Below are positions 1 to 6,972 of a stretch of 12,378 bases of DNA, piece after piece. The first letter of the stretch is position 1. Every line of letters begins with the position of its first letter. The stretch spans positions 1-12,378 of the forward strand of contig CALDIA010000095.1 of the NCBI GenBank assembly GCA_937901455.1, in the 5' to 3' direction. Position numbers and translations under genes: made by a program. Source of the DNA: an uncultured Bacteroidales bacterium. Lineage in GTDB: Bacteria > Bacteroidota > Bacteroidia > Bacteroidales > WCHB1-69. A model generated the notes under the pieces. It saw only the letters and a list, made by a program, of their open reading frames with translations. It was not told the DNA's origin and made no database searches.

Positions 1-87
1 TCATATCTTCAGTTCTTGTTTAAAGGACTTCGCGAGTTCTGGAGGTGTGTCGCGAAAATGGTAAAAATAGAGGTCCCCGTAAAAATG

Positions 88-95
88 TATTTTCG
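88..95 (+). promoter_or_regulatory. Weak candidate -7 promoter box for the propeller-oligopeptidase chimera
   Basis: TATTTTCG matches the Bacteroidota TAnnTTTG box with one mismatch and lies 28 nt before the chosen ATG at 124, a spacing similar to the better boxes at 4012 and 4856. No convincing -33 element is visible. Tentative. Confidence 0.25.
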
Positions 96-123
96 CAGTC
101 TGTTTTCGAATGATTTTCTGAAT

Positions 124-1539
124 ATGAAAAACATCCCCCTTTTGCTGGTCATCTTTCTTTCTTTGCTGCTTTCGGGCATGGCTCAGGAACGCGAGATCCG
201 CGATTACCGTGCTGAACTTGATTTGCAGGGCGGTTTCCCCGTCTTCGCCTTCGCGCCAGACGGGGCCTGCTGGCTGACATCGGGGCATGGCAGAGTCTAT
301 TACACCGGCGACATCCACTCCGATTGGCATTGCGCCTCACCGCTCTTTTTCAAAAACGACAGCACGTGTATCGAGACGGAACATCTTGTCTTTTTGGACA
401 CATCCATCGCTATAGTCGCCACATACGACCATGACCTCTTTGGGCATTCTGACGATGGGGGCTTATATTATCGAACAGACGACCGGGGTAAAAGTTGGAC
501 GCGACTCCGGGTCGGGGAACCTGTCCACCTTAGGCATATTTGTAACGATTCGCAAGGTCACGTTTGGATAGCTGGGTGCGGATACAATGACATCCTCTAT
601 TTCTCCGAGGACAAAGGCAAGACCTTCACCTTCCGGAAACTTCCTATCAAATTCGATGATTGGGCTGACGTTACCGCACTGGATATGCGCGACGGGCGGT
701 ATGGGCTGGCAGGAGTCAACATTAAGCACGACACCTTCCCGTTCCTGCTGACGGAAGACAATTGGCACACTTCAAAACGGATTCCCACGCCGTTGGGAGA
801 TGGTAAAGAAATCAACAAAGTGCTGATATGGAATGATTTATGGGTGATCCGACAAGGGAGGGAGGTCTATTATTCCTCTTCTCAAAACCTACAGTGGCAG
901 CGTTTTCCAGTCAAAGTCACGGATTTTTATCCCGACAGGGAGCGCGGACATCTGATTGCCATCACCGACAATCTCGATGTGGTTGATCTCAGCTCCCCCA
1001 CGGATTACCGTCCGATTCACCGTCACACCCGATGGCAATTTGCAGCGGTAGCCAACTTGCGAGGCGGTGGTGAATATGGTCGCGAATGGCATAAGTCTGG
1101 CACCAAGATGAAGAAGCAGCATGTGTTTGACGACTGCATTGCAGTGGCCATTCCTCAGGTGGGTGTCATGGATATGCTTCGCTACCACAAATTCACAATC
1201 GGCCGTTATTGGGCGGTGGATTATGGTACCAGCGAAGACAGCAAGGAGATGTTCGAGTATCTCTACAAATACTCGCCATTGCATGCTATCCAAAGCGGGG
1301 TGGAGTATCCAGCCATCTTAGCGACCACAGCTGACCACGATGACCGTGTGGTGCCCGCACACTCGTTCAAGTACGCGGCAGCCTTGCAGAACAGCGACAT
1401 TGGCAATAAGCCGCATCTTATACGCATTGAGCGCAATGCAGGCCATGACGGGGGCAAACCCCTTGACAAGACCATTGATGAAACCGTGGATATATACTCC
1501 TTTATCTTCTTTAACATGAATGTGGAACCGAGGTACTAA
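124..1539 (+). CDS. Secreted chimera: beta-propeller N-terminus fused to a prolyl oligopeptidase C-terminus lacking the catalytic serine
   Basis: The protein is 471 aa from the ATG at 124, chosen because it opens a classic signal peptide (MKNIPLLLVIFLSLLLSGMA, then Q). Residues about 22-300 read like a BNR/YCF48-type propeller, with repeats such as SEDKGKTF and TDDRGKSW. From about residue 305 the sequence becomes the peptidase domain of an S9A prolyl oligopeptidase: VANLRGGGEYG, a KKQHVFDD segment, PQVGVMDMLRYHKFTIG, TTADHDDRVVPAHS and a final IDETVDIYSFIFFN. The catalytic Asp (in ADHDDRV, about 406) and His (NAGHDGG, 441) regions remain. The stretch that should hold the GGSNGG nucleophile elbow is absent: residue 342 (FDDCIAVA) runs straight into IPQVGVMD. 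The oligopeptidase's own N-terminal propeller is also missing. The frame stays open throughout. Peptidase activity is therefore not expected. It is either an expressed pseudoenzyme or a fusion produced by deletion. The downstream gene starts 1 nt after the stop. Confidence 0.85.
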   Translation: MKNIPLLLVIFLSLLLSGMAQEREIRDYRAELDLQGGFPVFAFAPDGACWLTSGHGRVYYTGDIHSDWHCASPLFFKNDSTCIETEHLVFLDTSIAIVATYDHDLFGHSDDGGLYYRTDDRGKSWTRLRVGEPVHLRHICNDSQGHVWIAGCGYNDILYFSEDKGKTFTFRKLPIKFDDWADVTALDMRDGRYGLAGVNIKHDTFPFLLTEDNWHTSKRIPTPLGDGKEINKVLIWNDLWVIRQGREVYYSSSQNLQWQRFPVKVTDFYPDRERGHLIAITDNLDVVDLSSPTDYRPIHRHTRWQFAAVANLRGGGEYGREWHKSGTKMKKQHVFDDCIAVAIPQVGVMDMLRYHKFTIGRYWAVDYGTSEDSKEMFEYLYKYSPLHAIQSGVEYPAILATTADHDDRVVPAHSFKYAAALQNSDIGNKPHLIRIERNAGHDGGKPLDKTIDETVDIYSFIFFNMNVEPRY

Positions 1540-1540
1540 T

Positions 1541-2221
1541 ATGATTGACATCGTAATAAACAGCGCGGAGAGCATGGCTCAGGCCATTGTCGAGGCGGGC
1601 ATGATTCCCTTCTTCCCGAACATCATTCCAGGATATTCCATACGGGAACTTACCCAGGCCGGTTTCTGGTTTGACGAGACTGAGGATGTGTTAGGTCCGT
1701 GGGACTGGAAAATAGACTGCATTTTGGGTGGCGGTATTGCCTATGGGAAGTTTCTTTGTGGGGGCAAGGCCTCCTTTGCGACAGTGCCTCTGTATCGCGA
1801 ACTGATGAATGTGCGGCGCGCAACGAACACACCTGATGAGAACGGGAGGAGAATCTTGGCAATGCTTGATCGACAAGGTAGCATAACTATCAAGGAGGTT
1901 CGTGAGTTACTTGGGGTGAAAAAGAGTGCGGCGGATGCAGCCATAGCCAAACTGCAGCATCAATGCCGCGTTGTTACTGGCGCGATTGAGCGGGTGTACA
2001 GGGGGCCAGAACATCTCTATAACGGGTGGCAAGTCTCCTATTTCTGCACCCCGGAGTCCTTGTTTGACTACAGCGCACTTCCCGTTTCTCCCACTGGAGA
2101 ACATGCTCTCTCCCTTACTACCGATCATACACCGGATGAGTCGATGGATTTTTTGGTGAATCATTTGGCAAAATTGAATAATTCTGCCACTGCCAAAGAG
2201 ATTTTGAAGGTGCTGAAGTAA
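1541..2221 (+). CDS. AlkZ-related winged-helix protein
   Basis: The protein is 226 aa from the ATG at 1541. An in-frame ATG at 1520 lies inside the upstream gene; 1541 is preferred because a GAGG sits about 7 nt upstream and the N-terminus MIDIVINSAESMAQ is what family members show as remembered. The first 85 residues contain PFFPNIIPGYSIREL, a Trp-rich LGPWDWKID and AYGKFLCGGKASF. A helix-turn-helix/wing region follows at about 110-185 (GSITIKEVRELLGVKKSAAD, then GWQVSYFCTPESLFDY). This layout matches short Bacteroidota proteins annotated as AlkZ-related, which share the winged-helix fold of the DNA glycosylase AlkZ but are about half its length. No catalytic residues could be assigned, so a DNA repair role is not claimed. 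It overlaps transcriptionally with the chimera (1 nt gap) and probably belonged to the operon of the original prolyl oligopeptidase. Confidence 0.7.
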   Translation: MIDIVINSAESMAQAIVEAGMIPFFPNIIPGYSIRELTQAGFWFDETEDVLGPWDWKIDCILGGGIAYGKFLCGGKASFATVPLYRELMNVRRATNTPDENGRRILAMLDRQGSITIKEVRELLGVKKSAADAAIAKLQHQCRVVTGAIERVYRGPEHLYNGWQVSYFCTPESLFDYSALPVSPTGEHALSLTTDHTPDESMDFLVNHLAKLNNSATAKEILKVLK

Positions 2222-2224
2222 CTA

Positions 2225-2318
2225 TGTCGGGTGCACTCGTAATAGGCACAGGGAAGGTATGACTACCCTCCGTGTCGATGCACATTTAGGGCATGCGTGA
2301 ATCAACATGTCGGTGCAC
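2225..2318. repeat. Three imperfect copies of TGTCG(G)nTGCAC in a convergent intergenic region
   Basis: TGTCGGGTGCAC (2225-2236), TGTCGATGCAC (2273-2283) and TGTCGGTGCAC (2308-2318) recur in the same orientation. The first and third copies are each followed by ATGACTACC (2259-2267 and 2333-2341), so they belong to a longer imperfect direct repeat. No gene or known RNA family was recognised in this 186-nt gap. Confidence 0.45.
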
Positions 2319-2383
2319 GTGACAACAGCACCATGACTACCGTCTTCAAATATGCTCGTCACATGCTATGCTTGTTCATAGAG

Positions 2384-2402
2384 GTTTTCTCCAAGGAGAA
2401 AC
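2384..2402. terminator. Small hairpin between convergent genes, possible weak terminator
   Basis: TTTCTCC (2386-2392) and GGAGAAA (2395-2401) are perfect inverted repeats separated by AA, so a stem of about 6 bp with a 4-nt loop can form. It lies just beyond the stop of the minus-strand YiiX-type gene. Neither side has a clear T tract, so function as a terminator is doubtful. Confidence 0.3.
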
Positions 2403-2407
2403 ATCAC

Positions 2408-3931
2408 CTATCGTTTTTTTAGAAGCGGGGAACGCGACAAGTCCGTGGGGTTAGTACCGGGAACACCCTCTGGAATAGGCATGTTCAATTCTTTAAAATG
2501 TGCCACCCAATATTCGGGTATGTTTCCGTTGGCGTCGCGCCAATTCATGGGCTTCGCCTTAAAGAGATGCCGATCGCCTTTTCTAGTGTCTCTTAAAAAA
2601 CATTCGTAAATCAGTTCGGAGCAGTAGAGCGCTTTGTTGTTTGGCAGAAAAGCATTGTCGTAAGGTTGTCCGATGAACGAGCGGGCATTGTCCAGCACGG
2701 AGTTGATTCTGATGTTCCCGTCAAATTGATACACATCTGGAAATGGCAGTTGCTCGTCCGGATTATGGAAGAACGGCCTTCTTGCAACGCCATGTTGCGG
2801 GGTGGCATCGATGATCCACACAGTGTCTCCGACACTTTCCACAATAGCCACGTGTGAGTATTGCCCCGTGCTCTTCCTTACAGCACCGCTCATGCCGCTT
2901 GTATCGCTGAAGAATAGCAGGTTGCCAGGTTTCAGGAATGCCATCGGGTTCAGATGTTCGAGCAGATTCATGCCATCGGGCATCAAGGGGCGCAAGGCCT
3001 TCCACAAGCCTGGCTGGTAGGTGGTAAAAGAAGATTCCCGTTGGGAAATTTGCATCGGAAGCAGCCAAGGGAAATAGTCACCGCATTCAGCACTGCTGTA
3101 GCCTTTCGCTTTCAATGTGTCGCCATCACGGTTGATGAGCTTCACGGTATATCCTGCGTAGGAGGTGCATCCACCTGGATAGAACAGATTCTTAAAATCT
3201 ATTGTGCTGCCATAAAGACCAAAATCCTCGGGCGATGGCATCTCGTTGTAGTTTTCGCCAAGACGCAGCAATGCCTGCTCAATGTCGCCGGCAGGGACTC
3301 TATTCGGTCTGTGGAGGGAGGAATCGACCGTGTTTTCACTCTCCACCAATTGGTCACCAGAACGGGTGTAGGTTACACTATGTTTATTGTAAAGAAAACA
3401 ACCTCCATAATAGGTTTCGATGGTCACCTTTTGCAATCCACTGCGTGAAAAATCCTCTGTCGGATTCTTGTATATGTATGGCTCCACAAGGCCGTTGGTG
3501 CCGGCAAAACCTTCGTTGGCATTCGTCATGTATAGCACTTGGATTCCGTCTTCGTCATCCTTTGCACTGACGAACGGAGGCTTCAGGGTGGCGTAGGTGA
3601 GACCTTCGTCGGTGCTGAAGACCATGTTCTCAAAATTGCGACCGCTACAGGAGGTCATCCACAAGCGTCCGTCGGTGTGGTAGCAGAGTCCGCGTGTCCA
3701 AACAAGGAAGTCATCATTGGGCTCCAGCACGGTACGCCATGTACCTTCCATGTCGTCGGCCACCCAGATATGGCTACAGCGATTGCACATCCACCATTGG
3801 CCGGTAGTGGATATGTCAATATGGGGGTAACAAGGTACCTTTAGGTCGGCACCTCGGTCGCGGGTTTGCGCCAATGTCGTCTGCATGAGCAATATGACAG
3901 CAATCAGCAAAAGTTTTGTATGATTGTTCAT
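2408..3931 (-). CDS. Secreted propeller-like protein fused to a YiiX-type permuted papain-fold cysteine hydrolase
   Basis: The protein is 507 aa and starts with a signal peptide (MNNHTKLLLIAVILLMQTTLA, cleaved near residue 21). Residues about 25-190 resemble propeller blades and align by eye with the N-terminus of the chimera at 124-1539. A segment at about 213-310 (DIEQALLRLGENYNEMPSPE, later INRDGDTL and FPWLLPMQI) looks like the domain that follows such propellers in Bacteroidales relatives. Residues about 333-480 are a YaeF/YiiX (NlpC/P60 superfamily) hydrolase: LKPGNLLFFSDTSGMSGAV, then QYSHVAIV with His360, then ALYCSELIYECF with Cys437. His preceding Cys is the permuted order of that family, and both catalytic residues are present. 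The protein probably acts in the periplasm or outside the cell, on a peptide, amide or acyl bond that cannot be specified. Stand-alone YiiX proteins begin close to the PGDLLF motif, so this is a fusion or a natural two-domain enzyme. Confidence 0.82.
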   Translation of the reverse strand: MNNHTKLLLIAVILLMQTTLAQTRDRGADLKVPCYPHIDISTTGQWWMCNRCSHIWVADDMEGTWRTVLEPNDDFLVWTRGLCYHTDGRLWMTSCSGRNFENMVFSTDEGLTYATLKPPFVSAKDDEDGIQVLYMTNANEGFAGTNGLVEPYIYKNPTEDFSRSGLQKVTIETYYGGCFLYNKHSVTYTRSGDQLVESENTVDSSLHRPNRVPAGDIEQALLRLGENYNEMPSPEDFGLYGSTIDFKNLFYPGGCTSYAGYTVKLINRDGDTLKAKGYSSAECGDYFPWLLPMQISQRESSFTTYQPGLWKALRPLMPDGMNLLEHLNPMAFLKPGNLLFFSDTSGMSGAVRKSTGQYSHVAIVESVGDTVWIIDATPQHGVARRPFFHNPDEQLPFPDVYQFDGNIRINSVLDNARSFIGQPYDNAFLPNNKALYCSELIYECFLRDTRKGDRHLFKAKPMNWRDANGNIPEYWVAHFKELNMPIPEGVPGTNPTDLSRSPLLKKR

Positions 3932-3953
3932 TGTGATTCGATTTTGAACGATG

Positions 3954-3961
3954 CAAAGATA
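3954..3961 (-). promoter_or_regulatory. -7 promoter box (TATCTTTG) for the propeller-YiiX gene
   Basis: On the minus strand the sequence reads TATCTTTG, an exact TAnnTTTG match, 22 nt before the ATG at 3931. No good -33 TTTG was found at the expected distance. Confidence 0.55.
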
Positions 3962-3989
3962 ATAAAAAAGAAATTACGGGGGTGAAAAA

Positions 3990-4019
3990 TTGAAGAATGT
4001 ACAATTTTATGTATTTTTG
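3990..4019 (+). promoter_or_regulatory. Bacteroidota-type promoter for the HEPN-like/CBS gene
   Basis: TTG at 3990-3992 and TATTTTTG at 4012-4019 are separated by 19 nt, matching the -33/-7 spacing of the Bacteroidota sigma factor. The predicted transcript would begin about 20 nt before the ATG at 4047. This rules out the alternative TTG start at 3990, which would lie inside the promoter. Confidence 0.6.
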
Positions 4020-4046
4020 CATCCTTTAAACATAGCTGCTAACTTG

Positions 4047-4733
4047 ATGGAAGAAAATAAAGCTGGACAATTTTTAGAAAGATATCGTGAAATTGAGGCT
4101 TGGGTGCTCGACAATCTGAATGTGTCAGATATGAAAGAGTTGGAAACGATGCCTCGGTACAAGAGCCTGCGCAGCAACCTGGCATTTTGTCGCTTGTTGC
4201 GCAATTTGTTGTCGCATTACGATTGGTCGAAGGCCGGTGCCGACTTAGTCATCGTCACTGATCAAGCGGTTCGGCAGGTCAACAATCTCTATTATTCCCT
4301 GAATCCGCTGACCCTGATGCGTTTAGCCATCCGGGCGGGTCAGATCTTCGCGCCGGCCCCTTCCGATTCTGTCATGACCGCGGTGAAGCTGATGGATCGC
4401 AACGACTATTCTTATATTCCCATTGTGGAGGACCATCAGATTGTGGGGGTTTTCAGTACCAAGACCTTAATGCGGATTGTGGCTGAGCGTGGGGCGGATG
4501 CTCTTGGTGAGAATCTGACATTCAGAGACATCATGCCCTATATCGCGTTGGTGGAAGAGTCGGTAGCGCACTATGGCTTCATTGATTCCAACACCACTGT
4601 GGAGGATGTCAGCCTGAAGTTCCAGCGGTCTCGGAATCGCAAAGTGCGTTTAGATGTGCTCTTTATCACGCATAATGGACGTTCTGACGGTACCTTGCAA
4701 GGCATGATTACCCCGGTAGATTTGATACGGTAA
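4047..4733 (+). CDS. CBS-pair protein with an N-terminal HEPN-like RNxxxH motif
   Basis: The protein is 228 aa from the ATG at 4047, chosen because a well-formed promoter ends at 4019. Residues 1-90 are predicted helical and contain FCRLLRNLLSHYDW, where R52-N53-xxx-H57 fits the RNxxxH signature of HEPN domains. Two CBS repeats follow. CBS1 is about 96-150 (FAPAPSDSVMTAVKLM, then YSYIPIVEDHQIVGVFST). CBS2 is about 158-228 (IMPYIALVEES, NTTVEDVSLKF, then LDVLFITHN and GMITPVDLI). CBS pairs commonly bind adenine nucleotides and control an attached domain; the HEPN motif marks RNA-binding or RNase-type domains in many defence and toxin proteins. The link to RNA is inference from one motif. The gene is divergent from the propeller-YiiX gene and separated from the metal operon by about 160 nt, so it is probably a single-gene unit. 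The CBS assignment is firm and the HEPN assignment tentative. Confidence 0.8.
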   Translation: MEENKAGQFLERYREIEAWVLDNLNVSDMKELETMPRYKSLRSNLAFCRLLRNLLSHYDWSKAGADLVIVTDQAVRQVNNLYYSLNPLTLMRLAIRAGQIFAPAPSDSVMTAVKLMDRNDYSYIPIVEDHQIVGVFSTKTLMRIVAERGADALGENLTFRDIMPYIALVEESVAHYGFIDSNTTVEDVSLKFQRSRNRKVRLDVLFITHNGRSDGTLQGMITPVDLIR

Positions 4734-4827
4734 TGTTCCTGGAGAGATTATTTCCATTTGGTTTATACCGTTCTGCTTTTATATGGAAGTGATAGGGGAG
4801 AAAGATGTCCGATAGATTGTTGAATGT

Positions 4828-4843
4828 TTGCGACTCGGTTGCG
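4828..4843 (+). promoter_or_regulatory. Candidate operator: TTGCG direct repeat upstream of the metal ATPase promoter
   Basis: TTGCG occurs at 4828-4832 and 4839-4843, with 11 bp between starts (one helical turn), just upstream of the -7 box at 4856. The placement would suit a regulator of the operon, but the repeat is short and could be chance. Confidence 0.25.
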
Positions 4844-4855
4844 GACAAAAGATGC

Positions 4856-4863
4856 TATTTTTG
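4856..4863 (+). promoter_or_regulatory. -7 promoter box (TATTTTTG) of the metal operon
   Basis: TATTTTTG is an exact TAnnTTTG match, ending 29 nt before the ATG at 4893. No TTTG lies at the ideal 19-21 nt distance (the candidates are 14 and 25 nt away), which would fit a promoter needing an activator. The box also argues against translation starting at the ATG at 4824. Confidence 0.5.
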
Positions 4864-4892
4864 CCGCCGTATTCATTCATAATTTATTAGCT

Positions 4893-6914
4893 ATGTCTCA
4901 TCATCATACCGAAGAACACACTCATCATCAGATGCACGATGCCAGCTGTGAGCACGAACACAACCATGAGCATCACCATGGACACGAACATCATCACGAA
5001 CATAGTGATACCCGCCATCAATTGATGATAATAATTGTAGCGGCACTCTTATTGATAGTTGCAGTAATTATAGAAAAGACCTGCCATTTGTCCACTTGGC
5101 AATTATTGTTAGTCTATCTGGTTCCATATTTGATAGCAGGCTTCGGCACCTTGAAGGAGGCAGCTGAGGGTATTGCGCATGGCGATGTTTTCAACGAGGA
5201 CTTTCTAATGTCTATTGCAACTATCGGAGCTCTTTCCATCGGTTTCTTTCCGGGTGCAGAGAGTCAGTTCCCAGAGGCGGTCTTTGTGATGCTTTTCTTT
5301 CAGATTGGGGAACTTTTCGAGCACTATGCGGAGGGCAAGAGTCGTGATAGTATAGCCCATCTTATGGACCTCAGACCTGACACGGTCCGGGTGCTTCGCG
5401 ATGGGGTTGCGCAGCTGGTGACTCCCGAACAGGTCGGGGTGGGGGAGCAGATAGAGATCCATCCGGGCGAGCGCGTCCCCATAGATGCTGTCATTGAGGA
5501 AGGACATACTACCCTTAACACTTCTGCCCTTACTGGTGAAAGCATGCCCGTGGAAGCCGAGATCGGTGATGAAGTACTGTCGGGTAGTGTCAATATCAGC
5601 GGGTTGCTGCGCTGCCGGACTACCAAAAGTTTCGGGGAGAGCACCGTGTCTAAGATTATCCATTTAGTGGAAGATGCCAACGAGCATAAATCACGCAGTG
5701 AAACATTCATCACACGCTTTGCCCACGTATATACGCCCATTGTGGTGGGCCTTGCTGTGGCATTGGCTATCATTCCCCCTTTAGTCATGGCCTTTAGCGA
5801 GCACTCCTTCCAAATGGCCTTGTTCGGTGCCCAATTCCCGACATGGTTCTATCGAGCCCTTATGTTTTTGGTGATCAGTTGCCCTTGTGCATTGGTGTTG
5901 AGTGTCCCGCTCTCGTTCTTTGGTGGCATTGGGGGTGCCTCCCGACATGGCGTTTTGGTGAAAGGAGCGAACTTTATAGACGTGTTAGCCAAGACGGACA
6001 CGGTGGTATTTGACAAGACGGGTACGCTTACCGAAGGCCGTTTTCAGGTAGTAGCCGTACATCCTGACCAGTACGATGAGCATCAATTGCTTCACTTGGC
6101 AGCACATGTAGAGCATTTTTCCACACATCCGATTGGGGCCGCCTTGCGGGATGCCTTTCCTAATGAGGCGACGGATGGATGTCAAGTATCTGATGTGGAG
6201 GAAATTGCCGGGCAGGGCATCTGCGCCAAGGTTGGGGAAAATAAGGTATGTGTGGGCAATGGCAAGCTAATGGACGCAATCGGCGTGTCGTGGCACGACT
6301 GTGGCGAGACGGGCACTATTGTCCATGTGGCGGTAGATGGCATCTATGTCGGCCATGTCGTCATTAGCGATGTGATTCGTGAGGATAGCGCTGTGGCAGT
6401 CAGTAATTTGCGTTCGTTGGGAGTGCAACGGTTGGTTATGCTGACGGGTGATCGGGAGGCCTCGGCCGAAGAGGTTGCCCGCACGTTAGGGTTGGATGAA
6501 TGGCATGCGCAGCTGCTGCCGGGTGAAAAATTGCAAGAGGTGGAGCGATTGAAAGAGGCTGACGGATCGTCAACGGTGGCTTTCGTGGGCGATGGTATCA
6601 ATGACGCCCCCGTGCTTGCACGTGCCGATGTGGGCATAGCCATGGGCGGATTGGGTAGCGATGCCGCCATCGATGCCGCCGATGTAGTACTGATGGATGA
6701 CCATCCCTCCAAAATCGCACTGGCAGTACGCATAGCCCGTAAGACTGTACGGATAGCCCGTCAGAATGTGATTTTTGCTATCGGCGTGAAAGTGCTGGTA
6801 CTCGTGCTCGCCGCTTTGGGCATCGCCACCATGTGGATGGCAGTTTTCGCCGATGTGGGTGTCACTGTTATCGCCGTACTTAATGCTATGCGTACACTAA
6901 AAATGAATTATTGA
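4893..6914 (+). CDS. zntA: P1B-2-type Zn/Cd/Pb-exporting P-type ATPase with a His-rich N-terminus
   Basis: This is a 673-aa inner-membrane pump that should expel Zn2+, Cd2+ or Pb2+ using ATP. The start at 4893 is preferred over the in-frame ATG at 4824 because the -7 box lies between them. The N-terminus has 19 His in its first 42 residues and replaces the usual GMxCxxC metal-binding domain. The core motifs are complete: TGES (214-217, actuator), SCPCAL with the transmembrane CPC at 330-332, DKTGTLTEG with the phosphorylated Asp374, the HP motif (412-413) and GDGINDAP (566-573). Lys633 and Asp654 in the last two membrane helices keep the 21-residue spacing of K693 and D714 in E. coli ZntA, and the ending WMAVFADVGV plus NAMRTL is typical of the P1B-2 subgroup. 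This argues against a copper pump. It is the first gene of an operon with the Fur-family and DUF362 genes. The symbol is by subgroup, not proven orthology. Confidence 0.93.
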   Translation: MSHHHTEEHTHHQMHDASCEHEHNHEHHHGHEHHHEHSDTRHQLMIIIVAALLLIVAVIIEKTCHLSTWQLLLVYLVPYLIAGFGTLKEAAEGIAHGDVFNEDFLMSIATIGALSIGFFPGAESQFPEAVFVMLFFQIGELFEHYAEGKSRDSIAHLMDLRPDTVRVLRDGVAQLVTPEQVGVGEQIEIHPGERVPIDAVIEEGHTTLNTSALTGESMPVEAEIGDEVLSGSVNISGLLRCRTTKSFGESTVSKIIHLVEDANEHKSRSETFITRFAHVYTPIVVGLAVALAIIPPLVMAFSEHSFQMALFGAQFPTWFYRALMFLVISCPCALVLSVPLSFFGGIGGASRHGVLVKGANFIDVLAKTDTVVFDKTGTLTEGRFQVVAVHPDQYDEHQLLHLAAHVEHFSTHPIGAALRDAFPNEATDGCQVSDVEEIAGQGICAKVGENKVCVGNGKLMDAIGVSWHDCGETGTIVHVAVDGIYVGHVVISDVIREDSAVAVSNLRSLGVQRLVMLTGDREASAEEVARTLGLDEWHAQLLPGEKLQEVERLKEADGSSTVAFVGDGINDAPVLARADVGIAMGGLGSDAAIDAADVVLMDDHPSKIALAVRIARKTVRIARQNVIFAIGVKVLVLVLAALGIATMWMAVFADVGVTVIAVLNAMRTLKMNY

Positions 6915-6972
6915 CGTTAATATCTAGGTTTTCTTAAACAGAATCTTAATGTAGAACCCCCTCGTGTGACTT

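Noticed and set aside
1..330. Minus-strand open frame of 109 codons ending exactly at the window edge
   Set aside because: It overlaps the signal peptide and first propeller residues of the well-supported plus-strand gene and shows no recognisable domain.
2224..2407. Short open frames (MSGALVIGTGKV and others) or a riboswitch in the convergent gap
   Set aside because: The frames are only 12-30 codons, out of phase and without relatives I recognise; no known riboswitch core was found, and a riboswitch is unlikely downstream of two converging genes.
3990..4046. N-terminal extension of the HEPN-like/CBS protein from a TTG
   Set aside because: It overlaps a well-spaced -33/-7 promoter.
4824..4892. 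N-terminal extension of the metal ATPase from the ATG at 4824
   Set aside because: The TATTTTTG promoter box lies inside it, and the extension has no metal-binding or signal features.
4893..6914. Copper-type (CopA) P1B ATPase
   Set aside because: No CxxC N-terminal domain is present, and the last helices show the K/D pair of the Zn/Cd/Pb subgroup rather than the Asn/Tyr/Met/Ser pattern of Cu pumps.
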